Assembly (NCBI GenBank): GCA_036250195.1
Contig: JAVHZZ010000016.1
Span: 806,001 to 870,000 of the forward strand
Origin: Mixophyes australis
Lineage: Eukaryota; Chordata; Amphibia; Anura; Limnodynastidae
Length of the DNA: 64,000 nucleotides
Reading direction: 5' to 3'
Shown here piece by piece: positions 1-14,100 of the stretch (positions are counted from its first letter, which is position 1; every line of letters starts with the position of its first letter). The translations under genes were made by a program, and so were the position numbers. The notes under the pieces were generated by a model. It worked only from the letters and a program-made list of their open reading frames with translations. It had not been told where the DNA came from and ran no database searches.

Positions 1-2340
1 TATGAATCGAAACACGAATCATGAAATGAATTATGAAACGAATCATAAATCATTAATCATGAATTGAATCATGAATCATAAATTAAATCATGAATCATAA
101 ATTGAATCATAAATCATGAATTGAATCATGAATCATGATTTGAATCATGATTTGAATCATGAATCATGAATCATGAATCATGAATCATGAATCGAATCAT
201 GAATCATGAATCATGAATTGAATCATCAATCATGAATCATGAATTGAATCATCAATCATGAATCATGAATCGAATCATGAATCATAAATCGAATCATGAA
301 TCATGAATTGAATCATGAATCATGAATCATGAATCGAATCATGAATCATGAATCATGAATCGAATCATGAATCATGAATTGAATCATGAATCATGAATCA
401 TGAATTGAATCATGAATCATGAATCGAATCATGAAACATGAATTGAATCATGAATCATGAATTGAATCATGAATCATGAATTGAATCATGAATCATGAAT
501 TGAATCATGAATCATTAATCATGAATTGAATCATGAAGCGAATCATAATTCATGAATCATGAATTGAATCATGAATCGAATCATGAATCTCGAATCATGA
601 ATTGAATCATGAATCATGAATCGAATCATGAATCATGAATTGAATCATGAATCATGAATCATGAATCAAGAATCGAATCATAAATCATGAATTGAATCAT
701 GAATCATGAATCATGAATCGAATCATGAATCATGAATCATGAATCATGAATCGAATCATGAATCATGAATCGAATCATGAATCATGAATTGAATCATGAA
801 TCATGAATTGAATCATGAAACATGAATCATGAATTGAATCATGAATTATGAATCATGAATCATGAATCATGAATCATGAATCATGAATCATTAATCGAAT
901 CATGAATCATGAATTGAATCATGAATCATGAACTGAATCATGAATCATGAATCATGAATCATGAATTGAATCATGAATTATGAATTGAATCATGAATTAT
1001 GAATCATGAATCATGAATCGAATCATGAATCATGAATCGAAACATGAATCATGAATTGAATCATGAATCATGAATCATGAAATGAATCAAGAATCATGAA
1101 TCGAATCATGAATCATGAATCATGAATAATGAATCGAATCATAAATCATAAATTGAATCATGAAATATGAATCGAAACACGAATCATGAAATGAATCATG
1201 AAACGAATCATAAATCATTAATCATGAATCGAATCATGAATCATAAATTAAATCATGAATCATGAATTGAATCATAAATCATGAATTGAATCATGAATCA
1301 TGATTTGAATCATGATTTGAATCATGAATCATGAATCATGAATCATGAATCATGAATCGAATCATGAATCATGAATCATGAATCATGAATCATGAATCGA
1401 ATCATGATTCATGAATCATGAAATGAATCATCAATCATGAATCATGAATTAAATCATGAATCGAATCATGTATCATGAATTGAATCATGAATCATGAATC
1501 GAATCATGAATCTCGAATCATGAATTGAATCATGAATCATGAACTGAATCATGAATTGAATCATAAATCATGAATCATGAATTGAATCATGAATCATAAA
1601 TCGAATCATGAATCATGAATTGAATCATGAATCATGAATCATGAATCGAATCATGAATCATGAATTGAATCATGAATCATGAATCATGAATTGAATCATG
1701 AATCATGAATCGAATCATGAAACATGAATTGAATCATGAATAATGATTTGAATCATAATTCATGAATTGCATCATGAATCATGAATTGAATCATGAATCA
1801 TTAATCATGAATTGAGTCATGAAGCGAATCATAATTCATAAATCATGAATTGAATCATGAATCGAATCATGAATCTCGAATCATGAATTGAATCATGAAT
1901 CATGAATTGAATCATGAATCATGAATCATGAATCATGAATTGAATCATGAATTGAATCATGAATCGAATCATGAATCTCGAATCATGAATTGAATCATGA
2001 ATCATGAATTGAATCATGAATCATGAATCATGAATCATGAATTGAATCATGAATTGAATCATGAATTGAATCATGAATTGAATCATGAATCATGAATCAT
2101 GAATTGAATCATGAATCATGAATCGAATCATGAATCATGAATTGAATCATGAATCATGAATCATGAATCGAATCATGAATCATGAATTGAATCATGTATC
2201 ATGAATCATGAATCGAATCATGAATCATGAATCATGAATCATGAATCGAATCATGAATCATGAATCATGAATCATGAATCGAATCATGAATCATGAATTG
2301 AATCATGAATCATGAATCATGAATTGAATCATGAATCATG
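1..2340. repeat. Array domain with ~1165-bp and ~633-bp higher-order units
   Basis: The rare string CGAAACACG occurs at 8 and 1173 (offset 1165), and roughly 250 bp after each landmark match almost tile for tile. A second landmark, TAATGATTTG following AAACATGAATTG, occurs at 1741 and 2374 (offset 633). Both mark older partial duplications that overlap. GAATTGAGTCATGAAGCG cassettes in this stretch carry TGAGTCA at 1813. No gene or other element is visible. Confidence 0.7.
1813..1819. other. TGAGTCA (AP-1/TRE consensus) tile, first of 13 seen
   Basis: A heptamer with G in the centre makes a perfect AP-1/TRE site. Others are at 2446, 3582, 40776, 41323, 41747, 44501, 44904, 47187, 47590, 52643, 52669 and 53138, nearly all just before CATGAAGCG. 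TGACTCA, its complement, is at 38445, 39102, 39458, 56472 and 60620. Whether any bZIP factor binds here is unknown. The matches may simply be one-base satellite variants. Confidence 0.45.
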
Positions 2341-4480
2341 AATCGAATCATGAAACATGAATTGAATCATGAATAATGATTTGAATCATAATTCATGAAT
2401 TGCATCATGAATCATGAATTGAATCATGAATCATTAATCATGAATTGAGTCATGAAGCGAATCATAATTCATGAATCATGAATTGAACCATGAATCGAAT
2501 CATGAATCTCGAATCATGAATTGAATCATGAATCATGAATTGAATCATGAATCATGAATCATGAATCATGAATTGAATCATGAATTGAATCATGAATCGA
2601 ATCAAGAATTGAATCATGAATCATGAATTGAATCATGAATCATGAATCGAATCATGAATCTCGAATCATAAATTGAATCATGAATCATAAATCGAATCAT
2701 GAATCATGAATTGAATCATGAATCATGAATTGAATCATGAATCATGAATTGCATCATGAATCATGAATTGAATCATGAATCATTAATCATGAATTAAATC
2801 ATGAATCATGAATCATGAAATGAATCATGAATTGAATCATGAATCATAAAATGAATCATGAATTGAATCATGATTTGAATCATGAATCATGAATCATGAA
2901 TTGAATCATGAATCATGAAATGAATCATGAATTGAATCATGAATCATGAATCAAATCATGAATCATGAATTGAATCATGAATCATGAATCGAATCATGAA
3001 TCATGAATCGAATCATGAATCATGAATCATGAATTGAATCATGAATTGAATCATAAATCATGAATCATGAATTGAATCATGAATTGAATCATAAATCATG
3101 AATCATGAATTGAATCATGAATCATGAATCAAATCATGAATCATGAATTGAATCATGAATCATGAATCATGAATCAAATTATGAATCATGAATTGAATCA
3201 TGAATCATGAATCGAATCATGAATCATGAATCATGAATTGAATCATGAATCATGAATCATGAATCGAATCATGAATCATGAATTGAATCATGTATCATGA
3301 ATCATGAATCGAATCATGAATCATGAATCATGAATCATGAATCATGAATCATGAATCGAATCATGAATCATGAATCATGAATCGAATCATGAATCATGAA
3401 TCATGAATCATGAATCGAATCATGAATCATGAATTGAATCATGAATCATGAATCATGAATTGAATCATGAATCATGAATCGAATCATGAAACATGAATTG
3501 AATCATGAATAATGATTTGAATCATAATTCATGAATTGCATCATGAATCATGAATTGAATCATGAATCATTAATCATGAATTGAGTCATGAAGCGAATCA
3601 TAATTCATGAATCATGAATTGAACCATGAAGCGAATCATAATTCATGAATCATGAATTGAACCATGAATCGAATCATGAATCTCGAATCATGAATCATGA
3701 ATCATGAATTGAATCATGAATTGAATCATGAATCGAATCAAGAATTGAATCATGAATCATGAATTGAATCATGAATCATGAATCGAATCATGAATCTCGA
3801 ATCATAAATTGAATCATGAATCATAAATCGAATCATGAATCATGAATTGAATCATGAATCATGAATTGAATCATGAATCATGAATTGCATCATGAATCAT
3901 GAATTGAATCATGAATCATTAATCATGAATTAAATCATGAATCATGAATCATGAAATGAATCATGAATTGAATCATGAATCATAAAATGAATCATGAATT
4001 GAATCATGAATTGAATCATGAATCATGAATCATGAATTGAATCATGAATCATGAAATGAATCATGAATTGAATCATGAATCATGAATCAAATCATGAATC
4101 ATGAATTGAATCATGAATCATGAATCGAATCATGAATCATGAATCGAATCATGAATCATGAATCATGAATTGAATCATGAATTAAATCATAAATCATGAA
4201 TCATGAATTGAATCATGAATTGAATCATAAATCATGAATCATGAATTGAATCATGAATCATGAATCAAATCATGAATCATGAATTGAATCATGAATCATG
4301 AATCATGAATCATGAATCAAATTATGAATCATGAATTGAATCATGAATCATGAATCGAATCATGAATCATGAATCATGAATCAAATCATGAATCATGAAT
4401 CGAATCATGAATCATGAATTGAATCATGAATCATGAATTGCATCACGAATCATGAATTGAATCATGAATCATTAATCATG
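2340..4480. repeat. Tandem pair of ~1136-bp higher-order units
   Basis: Five separate landmarks repeat at exactly 1136 bp: the AATAATGATTTG cassette (2374/3510), ATCAAGAATT (2601/3737), TCGAATCATAAATTG (2661/3797), the GCATC tile (2751/3887) and CATAAAATGA (2845/3981). By the AAATTATG landmark (3176/4319) the offset has grown by one heptamer to 1143. That is a single-tile indel in one copy, as slippage or unequal exchange would give. Confidence 0.8.
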
Positions 4481-4810
4481 AATTAAATCATGAATCATGA
4501 AATGAATTTCGAATTGAATCATGAATCATGAAATGAATCATGAATTGAATCATGAATTGAATCATGAATCATGAAATGAATCACGAATTGAATCATGAAT
4601 CATGAATTGAATCATGAATCATGAAATGAATTTCGAATTGAATCATGAATCATGAAATGAATCATGAATTGAATCATGAATTGAATCATGAATCATAAAA
4701 TGAATCACGAATTGAATCATGAATCATGAATCATGAATTGAATCATGATTCATGAAATGAATCATAATTTGAATCATGAATCATGAATCATGAATTGAAT
4801 CATGAATCAT
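4480..4810. repeat. TTCGAA-bearing cassette, first occurrence
   Basis: Here the array switches to ATGAAATGAATTTCGAATTG tiles, with TTCGAA at 4508-4513 and 4632-4637. The same cassette recurs in six later places: 9.24-9.37, 14.77-14.90, 28.36-28.49, 29.71, 34.53-34.66 and 35.84 kb. It is a useful marker for tracing block duplications. No function is suggested. Confidence 0.8.
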
Positions 4811-7800
4811 GAATCGAATCATGAATCATGAATCATGAATCATGAATTGAATCATGAGTTGAATCATAAATCATGAATCATGAATTGAATCATGAATCAT
4901 GAATCGAATCATGAATCATGAATTGAATCATGAATCATGAATCATGAATCATGAATCAAATCATGAATCATGAATTGAATCATGAATCATGAATTATGAA
5001 TCATGAATCATGAATTGAATCATAAATTGAATCATAAATCATGAATTTAATCATGAATCATGAATCGAATCATGAATCATGAATTGAATCATAAATCATG
5101 AATCATGAATCATGAATTGAATCATGAATCATGAATTAAATCATGAATCATGAACTGAATCATGAATCATGAATCATGAATCATGAATTGAATCATGAAT
5201 TATGAATCATGAATCATGAATCGAATCATGAATCATGAATCGAATCATGAATCATGAATCATGAAATGAATCAAGAATCAGGAATCGAATCATGAATCAT
5301 GAATCATGAATAATGAATCGAATCATGAATCATGAATTGAATCATGAATTATGAATCGAAACACGAATCATGAAATGAATCATGAAACGAATCATAAATC
5401 ATTAATCATGAATCGAATCATGAATCATGAATTAAATCATGAATCATGAATTGAATCATAAATCATGAATTGAATCATGAATCATGATTTGAATCATGAT
5501 TTAAATCATGAATCATGAATCGAATCATGAATCATGAATTGAATCATGAATCATGAATCGAATCATGAATCATGAATCGAAACATGAATCATGAATTGAA
5601 TCATGAATCATGAATCATGAAATGAATCATGAATCATGAATCATGAATAATGAATCGAATCATAAATCATGAATTGAATCATGAATCATGAATTAAATCA
5701 TGAATTTTAAATTGATTCATAAATCATGAATTGAATCATGAATCATGATTTGAATCATGATTTGAATCATGAATCATGAATCATGAATCATGAATCATGA
5801 ATCGAATCATGAATCATGAATTGAATCATCAATCATGAATCATGAATTAAATCATGAATCGAATCATGTATCATGAATTGAATCATGAATCATGAATCGA
5901 ATCATGAATCTCGAATCATTAATTGAATCATGAACCATGAATTGAATCATGAATTGAATCATAAATCATGAATCATGAATTGAATCATGAATCATAAATC
6001 GAATCATGAATCATGAATTGAATCATGAATCATGAATCATGAATCGAATCATGAATCATGAATCATGAATCGAATCATGAATCATGAATCATAAATGGAA
6101 TCATGAATCATGAATTGAATCATGAATCATGAATCATGAATCAAATCATGAATCATGAATCGAATCATGAATCATGAATTTAATCATGAATCATGAATCA
6201 TGAATTGAATCATGAATCATGAATCGAATCATGAAACATGAATTGAATCATGAATCATGATTTGAATCATAATTCATGAATTGCATCATGAATCATGAAT
6301 TGAATCATGAATCATTAATAATGAATTGAATCATGAAGCGAATCATAATTCATGAATCATGAATTGATTCATGAATCGAATCATGAATCTCGAATCATGA
6401 ATTGAATCATGAATCATGAATTGAATCATGAATTGATCAATAAATCATGAATCATGAATTGAATCATGAATCATAAATAGAATCATGAATCATGAATCGA
6501 ATCATGAATCATGAATTATGAATCATGAATCATGAATTGAATCATGAATTGAATCATGAATCATGAATCATGAATTGAATCATGAATCATGAATCGAAAC
6601 ATGGATCATAAATTGAATCATGAATCATGAATTGAATCATGAATCATGAACTGAATCATGAATCATGAATCATGAATTGAATCATGAATTATGAATCATG
6701 AATCATGAATCGAATCATGAATCATGAATCGAATCATGAATCATGAATTGAATCATGAATTGAATCATAAATCATGAATCATGAATTGAATCATGAATTG
6801 AATCATAAATCATGAATCATGAATTGAATCATGAATCATGAATCAAATCATGAATCATGAATTGAATCATGAATCATGAATCATGAATCATGAATCAAAT
6901 TATGAATCATGAATTGAATCATGAATCATGAATCGAATCATGAATCATGAATCATGAATCGAATCATGAATCATGAATCATGAATCATGAATTGAATCAT
7001 GAGTTGAATCATAAATCATGAATCATGAATTGAATCATGAATCATGAATCGAATCATGAATCATGAATTGAATCATGAATCATGAATCATGAATCATGAA
7101 TCAAATCATGAATCATGAATTGAATCATGAATCATGAATTATGAATCATGAATCATGAATTGAATCATAAATTGAATCATAAATCATGAATTTAATCATG
7201 AATCATGAATCGAATCATGAATCATGAATTGAATCATAAATCATGAATCATGAATCATGAATTGAATCATGAATCATGAATTAAATCATGAATCATGAAC
7301 TGAATCATGAATCATGAATCATGAATCATGAATTGAATCATGAATTATGAATCATGAATCATGAATCGAATCATGAATCATGAATCGAATCATGAATCAT
7401 GAATCATGAAATGAATCAAGAATCAGGAATCGAATCATGAATCATGAATCATGAATAATGAATCGAATCATGAATCATGAATTGAATCATGAATTATGAA
7501 TCGAAACACGAATCATGAAATGAATCATGAAACGAATCATAAATCATTAATCATGAATCGAATCATGAATCATGAATTAAATCATGAATCATGAATTGAA
7601 TCATAAATCATGAATTGAATCATGAATCATGATTTGAATCATGATTTAAATCATGAATCATGAATCGAATCATGAATCATGAATTGAATCATGAATCATG
7701 AATCGAATCATGAATCATGAATCGAAACATGAATCATGAATTGAATCATGAATCATGAATCATGAAATGAATCATGAATCATGAATCATGAATAATGAAT

Positions 7801-9090
7801 CGAATCATAAATCATGAATTGAATCATGAATCATGAATTAAATCATGAATTTTAAATTGATTCATAAATCATGAATTGAATCATGAATCATGATTTGAAT
7901 CATGATTTGAATCATGAATCATGAATCATGAATCATGAATCATGAATCGAATCATGAATCATGATTTGAATCATCAATCATGAATCATGAATTAAATCAT
8001 GAATCGAATCATGTATCATGAATTGAATCATGAATCATGAATCGAATCATGAATCTCGAATCATTAATTGAATCATGAACCATGAATTGAATCATGAATT
8101 GAATCATAAATCATGAATCATGAATTGAATCATGAATCATAAATCGAATCATGAATCATGAATTGAATCATGAATCATGAATCATGAATCGAATCATGAA
8201 TCATGAATCATGAATCGAATCATGAATCATAAATGGAATCATGAATCATGAATTGAATCATGAATCATGAATCATGAATCAAATCATGAATCATGAATCG
8301 AATCATGAATCATGAATTTAATCATGAATCATGAATCATGAATTGAATCATGAATCATGAATCGAATCATGAAACATGAATTGAATCATGAATCATGATT
8401 TGAATCATAATTCATGAATTGCATCATGAATCATGAATTGAATCATGAATCATTAATAATGAATTGAATCATGAAGCGAATCATAATTCATGAATCATGA
8501 ATTGATTCATGAATCGAATCATGAATCTCGAATCATGAATTGAATCATGAATCATGAATTGAATCATGAATTGATCAATAAATCATGAATCATGAATTGA
8601 ATCATGAATCATAAATAGAATCATGAATCATGAATCGAATCATGAATCATGAATTATGAATCATGAATTGAATCATGAATTGAATCATGAATCATGAATC
8701 ATGAATTGAATCATGAATCATGAATCGAAACATGGATCATAAATTGAATCATGAATCATGAATTGAATCATGAATCATGAACTGAATCATGAATCATGAA
8801 TCATGAATTGAATCATGAATTATGAATCATGAATCATGAATCGAATCATGAATCATGAATCGAATCATGAATCATGAATTGAATCATGAATTGAATCATA
8901 AATCATGAATCATGAATTGAATCATGAATTGAATCATAAATCATGAATCATGAATTGAATCATGAATCATGAATCAAATCATGAATCATGAATTGAATCA
9001 TGAATCATGAATCATGAATCATGAATCAAATTATGAATCATGAATTGAATCATGAATCATGAATCGAATCATGAATCATGAATCATGAAT
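4810..9090. repeat. Tandem pair of ~2145-bp higher-order units
   Basis: ATGAGTTGAATC occurs at about 4856 and 7001, and CGAAACACG at 5357 and 7502; both offsets are 2145. Further on the offset falls to 2131 (ACATGGATC at 6601/8732, AAATTATG at 6897/9028), so the second copy has lost two tiles. The first unit starts near 4810 and the second near 6955. The pair lies partly inside the younger 5532-bp duplication, so it is the older event. Confidence 0.85.
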
Positions 9091-11164
9091 CAAATCATGA
9101 ATCATGAATTGAATCATGAATCATGAATCGAATCATGAATCATGAATTGAATCATGAATCATGAATTGCATCACGAATCATGAATTGAATCATGAATCAT
9201 TAATCATGAATTAAATCATGAATCATGAATCATGAAATGAATTTCGAATTGAATCATGAATCTTGAAATGAATCATGAATTGAATCATGAATTGAATCAT
9301 GAATCATGAAATGAATCACGAATTGAATCATGAATCATGAATTGAATCATGAATCATGAAATGAATTTCGAATTGAATCATGAATCATGAAATGAATCAT
9401 GAATTGAATCATGAATTGAATCATGAATCATAAAATGAATCACGAATTGAATCATGAATCATGAATCATGAATTGAATCATGAATCATGAAATGAATCAT
9501 GATTTGAATCATGAATCATGAATTGAATCATGAATTGAATCATGAATCATAAAATGAATCACGAATTGAATCATGAATCATGAATCATGAATTGAATCAT
9601 GAATCATGAAATGAATCATGATTTGAATCATGAATCATGAATTGAATCATGAATCATGAATCATGATTCATGAATTGAATCATGAATCATGAATCAAATC
9701 ATGAATCATGAATTGAATCATGAATCATGAATCGAATCATGAATCATGTATCATGAATTGAATCATGAATTGAATCATGAATTGAATCATAAATCATGAA
9801 TCATGAATTGAATCATGAATTGAATCATAAATCATGAATAATGAATTGAATCATGAATCATGAATCGAATCATGAATCTTGAATTCAATCATGAATCATG
9901 AATCAAATCATGAATCATGAATTGAATCATGAATCATGAATCAAATCATGAATCATGAATTGAATCATGAATCATGAATCGAATCATGAATCATGAATCA
10001 TGAATCATGAATTGAATCATGAGTTGAATCATAAATCATGAATCATGAATTGAATCATGAATCATGAATCGAATCATGAATCATGAATCGAATCATGAAT
10101 CATGAATTGAATCATGAATCATGAATCATGAATCATGAATCGAATCATGAATCATGTTTTGAATCATGAATCATGAATTATGAATCATGAATCATGAATT
10201 GAATCATAAATCATGAATCATGAATCATGAATTGAATCATGAATCATGAATTAAATCATGAATCATGAACTGAATCATGAATCATGAATCATGAATCATG
10301 AATCATGAATTGAATCATGAATTATGAATCATGAATCATGAATCGAATCATGAATCATGAATCATGAAATGAATCAAGAATCAGGAATCGAATCATGAAT
10401 CATGAATCATGAATAATGAATCGAATCATGAATCATGAATTGAATCATGAATTATGAATCGAAACACGAATCATGAAATGAATCATGAAACGAATCATAA
10501 ATCATTAATCATGAATCGAATCATGAATCATGAATTAAATCATGAATCATGAATTGAATCATAAATCATGAATTGAATCATGAATCATGATTTGAATCAT
10601 GATTTAAATCATGAATCATAAATCGAATCATGAATCTTGAATTGAATCATGAATCATGAACTGAATCATGAATCATGAATCATGAATCATGAATTGAATC
10701 ATGAATTATGAATCATGAATTATGAATTAAATCATGAATCATGAATCGAAACATGAATCATGAATTGAATCATGAATCATGAATCATGAAATGAATCATG
10801 AATCATGAATCATGAATAATGAATCGAATCATAAATCATGAATTGAATCATGAATCATGAATTAAATCATGAATTGTGAATTGATTCATAAATCATGAAT
10901 TGAATCATGAATCATGAATTGAATCATGATTTGAATCATGAATCATGAATCATGAATCGAATCATGAATCATGAATTGAATCATCAATCATGAATCATGA
11001 ATTAAATCATGAATTGAATCATGTATCATGAATTGAATCATGAATCATGAATCGAATCATGAATCTCGAATCATGAATTGAATCATGAATCATGAATTGA
11101 ATCATGAATTGAATCATAAATCATGAATCATGAATTGAATCATGAATCATAAATCGAATCATGA
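5633..11164. repeat. 5532-bp higher-order unit, copy 1
   Basis: This copy is directly followed by its duplicate. Landmarks repeat at exactly 5532 bp: the CATCAATC tile near 5826/11358, ATGAGTTG at 7001/12533 and 10021/15553, and CGAAACACG at 7502/13034 and 10460/15992. Both edges share a GAATCATGAATAATG string, which fits unequal crossing-over between similar tiles. I saw almost no differences between the copies, so the event is recent. Confidence 0.9.
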
Positions 11165-14100
11165 ATCATGAATCATGAATAATGAATCGAATCATAAATC
11201 ATGAATTGAATCATGAATCATGAATTAAATCATGAATTTTAAATTGATTCATAAATCATGAATTGAATCATGAATCATGATTTGAATCATGATTTGAATC
11301 ATGAATCATGAATCATGAATCATGAATCATGAATCGAATCATGAATCATGAATTGAATCATCAATCATGAATCATGAATTAAATCATGAATCGAATCATG
11401 TATCATGAATTGAATCATGAATCATGAATCGAATCATGAATCTCGAATCATTAATTGAATCATGAACCATGAATTGAATCATGAATTGAATCATAAATCA
11501 TGAATCATGAATTGAATCATGAATCATAAATCGAATCATGAATCATGAATTGAATCATGAATCATGAATCATGAATCGAATCATGAATCATGAATCATGA
11601 ATCGAATCATGAATCATGAATCATAAATGGAATCATGAATCATGAATTGAATCATGAATCATGAATCATGAATCAAATCATGAATCATGAATCGAATCAT
11701 GAATCATGAATTTAATCATGAATCATGAATCATGAATTGAATCATGAATCATGAATCGAATCATGAAACATGAATTGAATCATGAATCATGATTTGAATC
11801 ATAATTCATGAATTGCATCATGAATCATGAATTGAATCATGAATCATTAATAATGAATTGAATCATGAAGCGAATCATAATTCATGAATCATGAATTGAT
11901 TCATGAATCGAATCATGAATCTCGAATCATGAATTGAATCATGAATCATGAATTGAATCATGAATTGATCAATAAATCATGAATCATGAATTGAATCATG
12001 AATCATAAATAGAATCATGAATCATGAATCGAATCATGAATCATGAATTATGAATCATGAATCATGAATTGAATCATGAATTGAATCATGAATCATGAAT
12101 CATGAATTGAATCATGAATCATGAATCGAAACATGGATCATAAATTGAATCATGAATCATGAATTGAATCATGAATCATGAACTGAATCATGAATCATGA
12201 ATCATGAATTGAATCATGAATTATGAATCATGAATCATGAATCGAATCATGAATCATGAATCGAATCATGAATCATGAATTGAATCATGAATTGAATCAT
12301 AAATCATGAATCATGAATTGAATCATGAATTGAATCATAAATCATGAATCATGAATTGAATCATGAATCATGAATCAAATCATGAATCATGAATTGAATC
12401 ATGAATCATGAATCATGAATCATGAATCAAATTATGAATCATGAATTGAATCATGAATCATGAATCGAATCATGAATCATGAATCATGAATCGAATCATG
12501 AATCATGAATCATGAATCATGAATTGAATCATGAGTTGAATCATAAATCATGAATCATGAATTGAATCATGAATCATGAATCGAATCATGAATCATGAAT
12601 TGAATCATGAATCATGAATCATGAATCATGAATCAAATCATGAATCATGAATTGAATCATGAATCATGAATTATGAATCATGAATCATGAATTGAATCAT
12701 AAATTGAATCATAAATCATGAATTTAATCATGAATCATGAATCGAATCATGAATCATGAATTGAATCATAAATCATGAATCATGAATCATGAATTGAATC
12801 ATGAATCATGAATTAAATCATGAATCATGAACTGAATCATGAATCATGAATCATGAATCATGAATTGAATCATGAATTATGAATCATGAATCATGAATCG
12901 AATCATGAATCATGAATCGAATCATGAATCATGAATCATGAAATGAATCAAGAATCAGGAATCGAATCATGAATCATGAATCATGAATAATGAATCGAAT
13001 CATGAATCATGAATTGAATCATGAATTATGAATCGAAACACGAATCATGAAATGAATCATGAAACGAATCATAAATCATTAATCATGAATCGAATCATGA
13101 ATCATGAATTAAATCATGAATCATGAATTGAATCATAAATCATGAATTGAATCATGAATCATGATTTGAATCATGATTTAAATCATGAATCATGAATCGA
13201 ATCATGAATCATGAATTGAATCATGAATCATGAATCGAATCATGAATCATGAATCGAAACATGAATCATGAATTGAATCATGAATCATGAATCATGAAAT
13301 GAATCATGAATCATGAATCATGAATAATGAATCGAATCATAAATCATGAATTGAATCATGAATCATGAATTAAATCATGAATTTTAAATTGATTCATAAA
13401 TCATGAATTGAATCATGAATCATGATTTGAATCATGATTTGAATCATGAATCATGAATCATGAATCATGAATCATGAATCGAATCATGAATCATGATTTG
13501 AATCATCAATCATGAATCATGAATTAAATCATGAATCGAATCATGTATCATGAATTGAATCATGAATCATGAATCGAATCATGAATCTCGAATCATTAAT
13601 TGAATCATGAACCATGAATTGAATCATGAATTGAATCATAAATCATGAATCATGAATTGAATCATGAATCATAAATCGAATCATGAATCATGAATTGAAT
13701 CATGAATCATGAATCATGAATCGAATCATGAATCATGAATCATGAATCGAATCATGAATCATAAATGGAATCATGAATCATGAATTGAATCATGAATCAT
13801 GAATCATGAATCAAATCATGAATCATGAATCGAATCATGAATCATGAATTTAATCATGAATCATGAATCATGAATTGAATCATGAATCATGAATCGAATC
13901 ATGAAACATGAATTGAATCATGAATCATGATTTGAATCATAATTCATGAATTGCATCATGAATCATGAATTGAATCATGAATCATTAATAATGAATTGAA
14001 TCATGAAGCGAATCATAATTCATGAATCATGAATTGATTCATGAATCGAATCATGAATCTCGAATCATGAATTGAATCATGAATCATGAATTGAATCATG

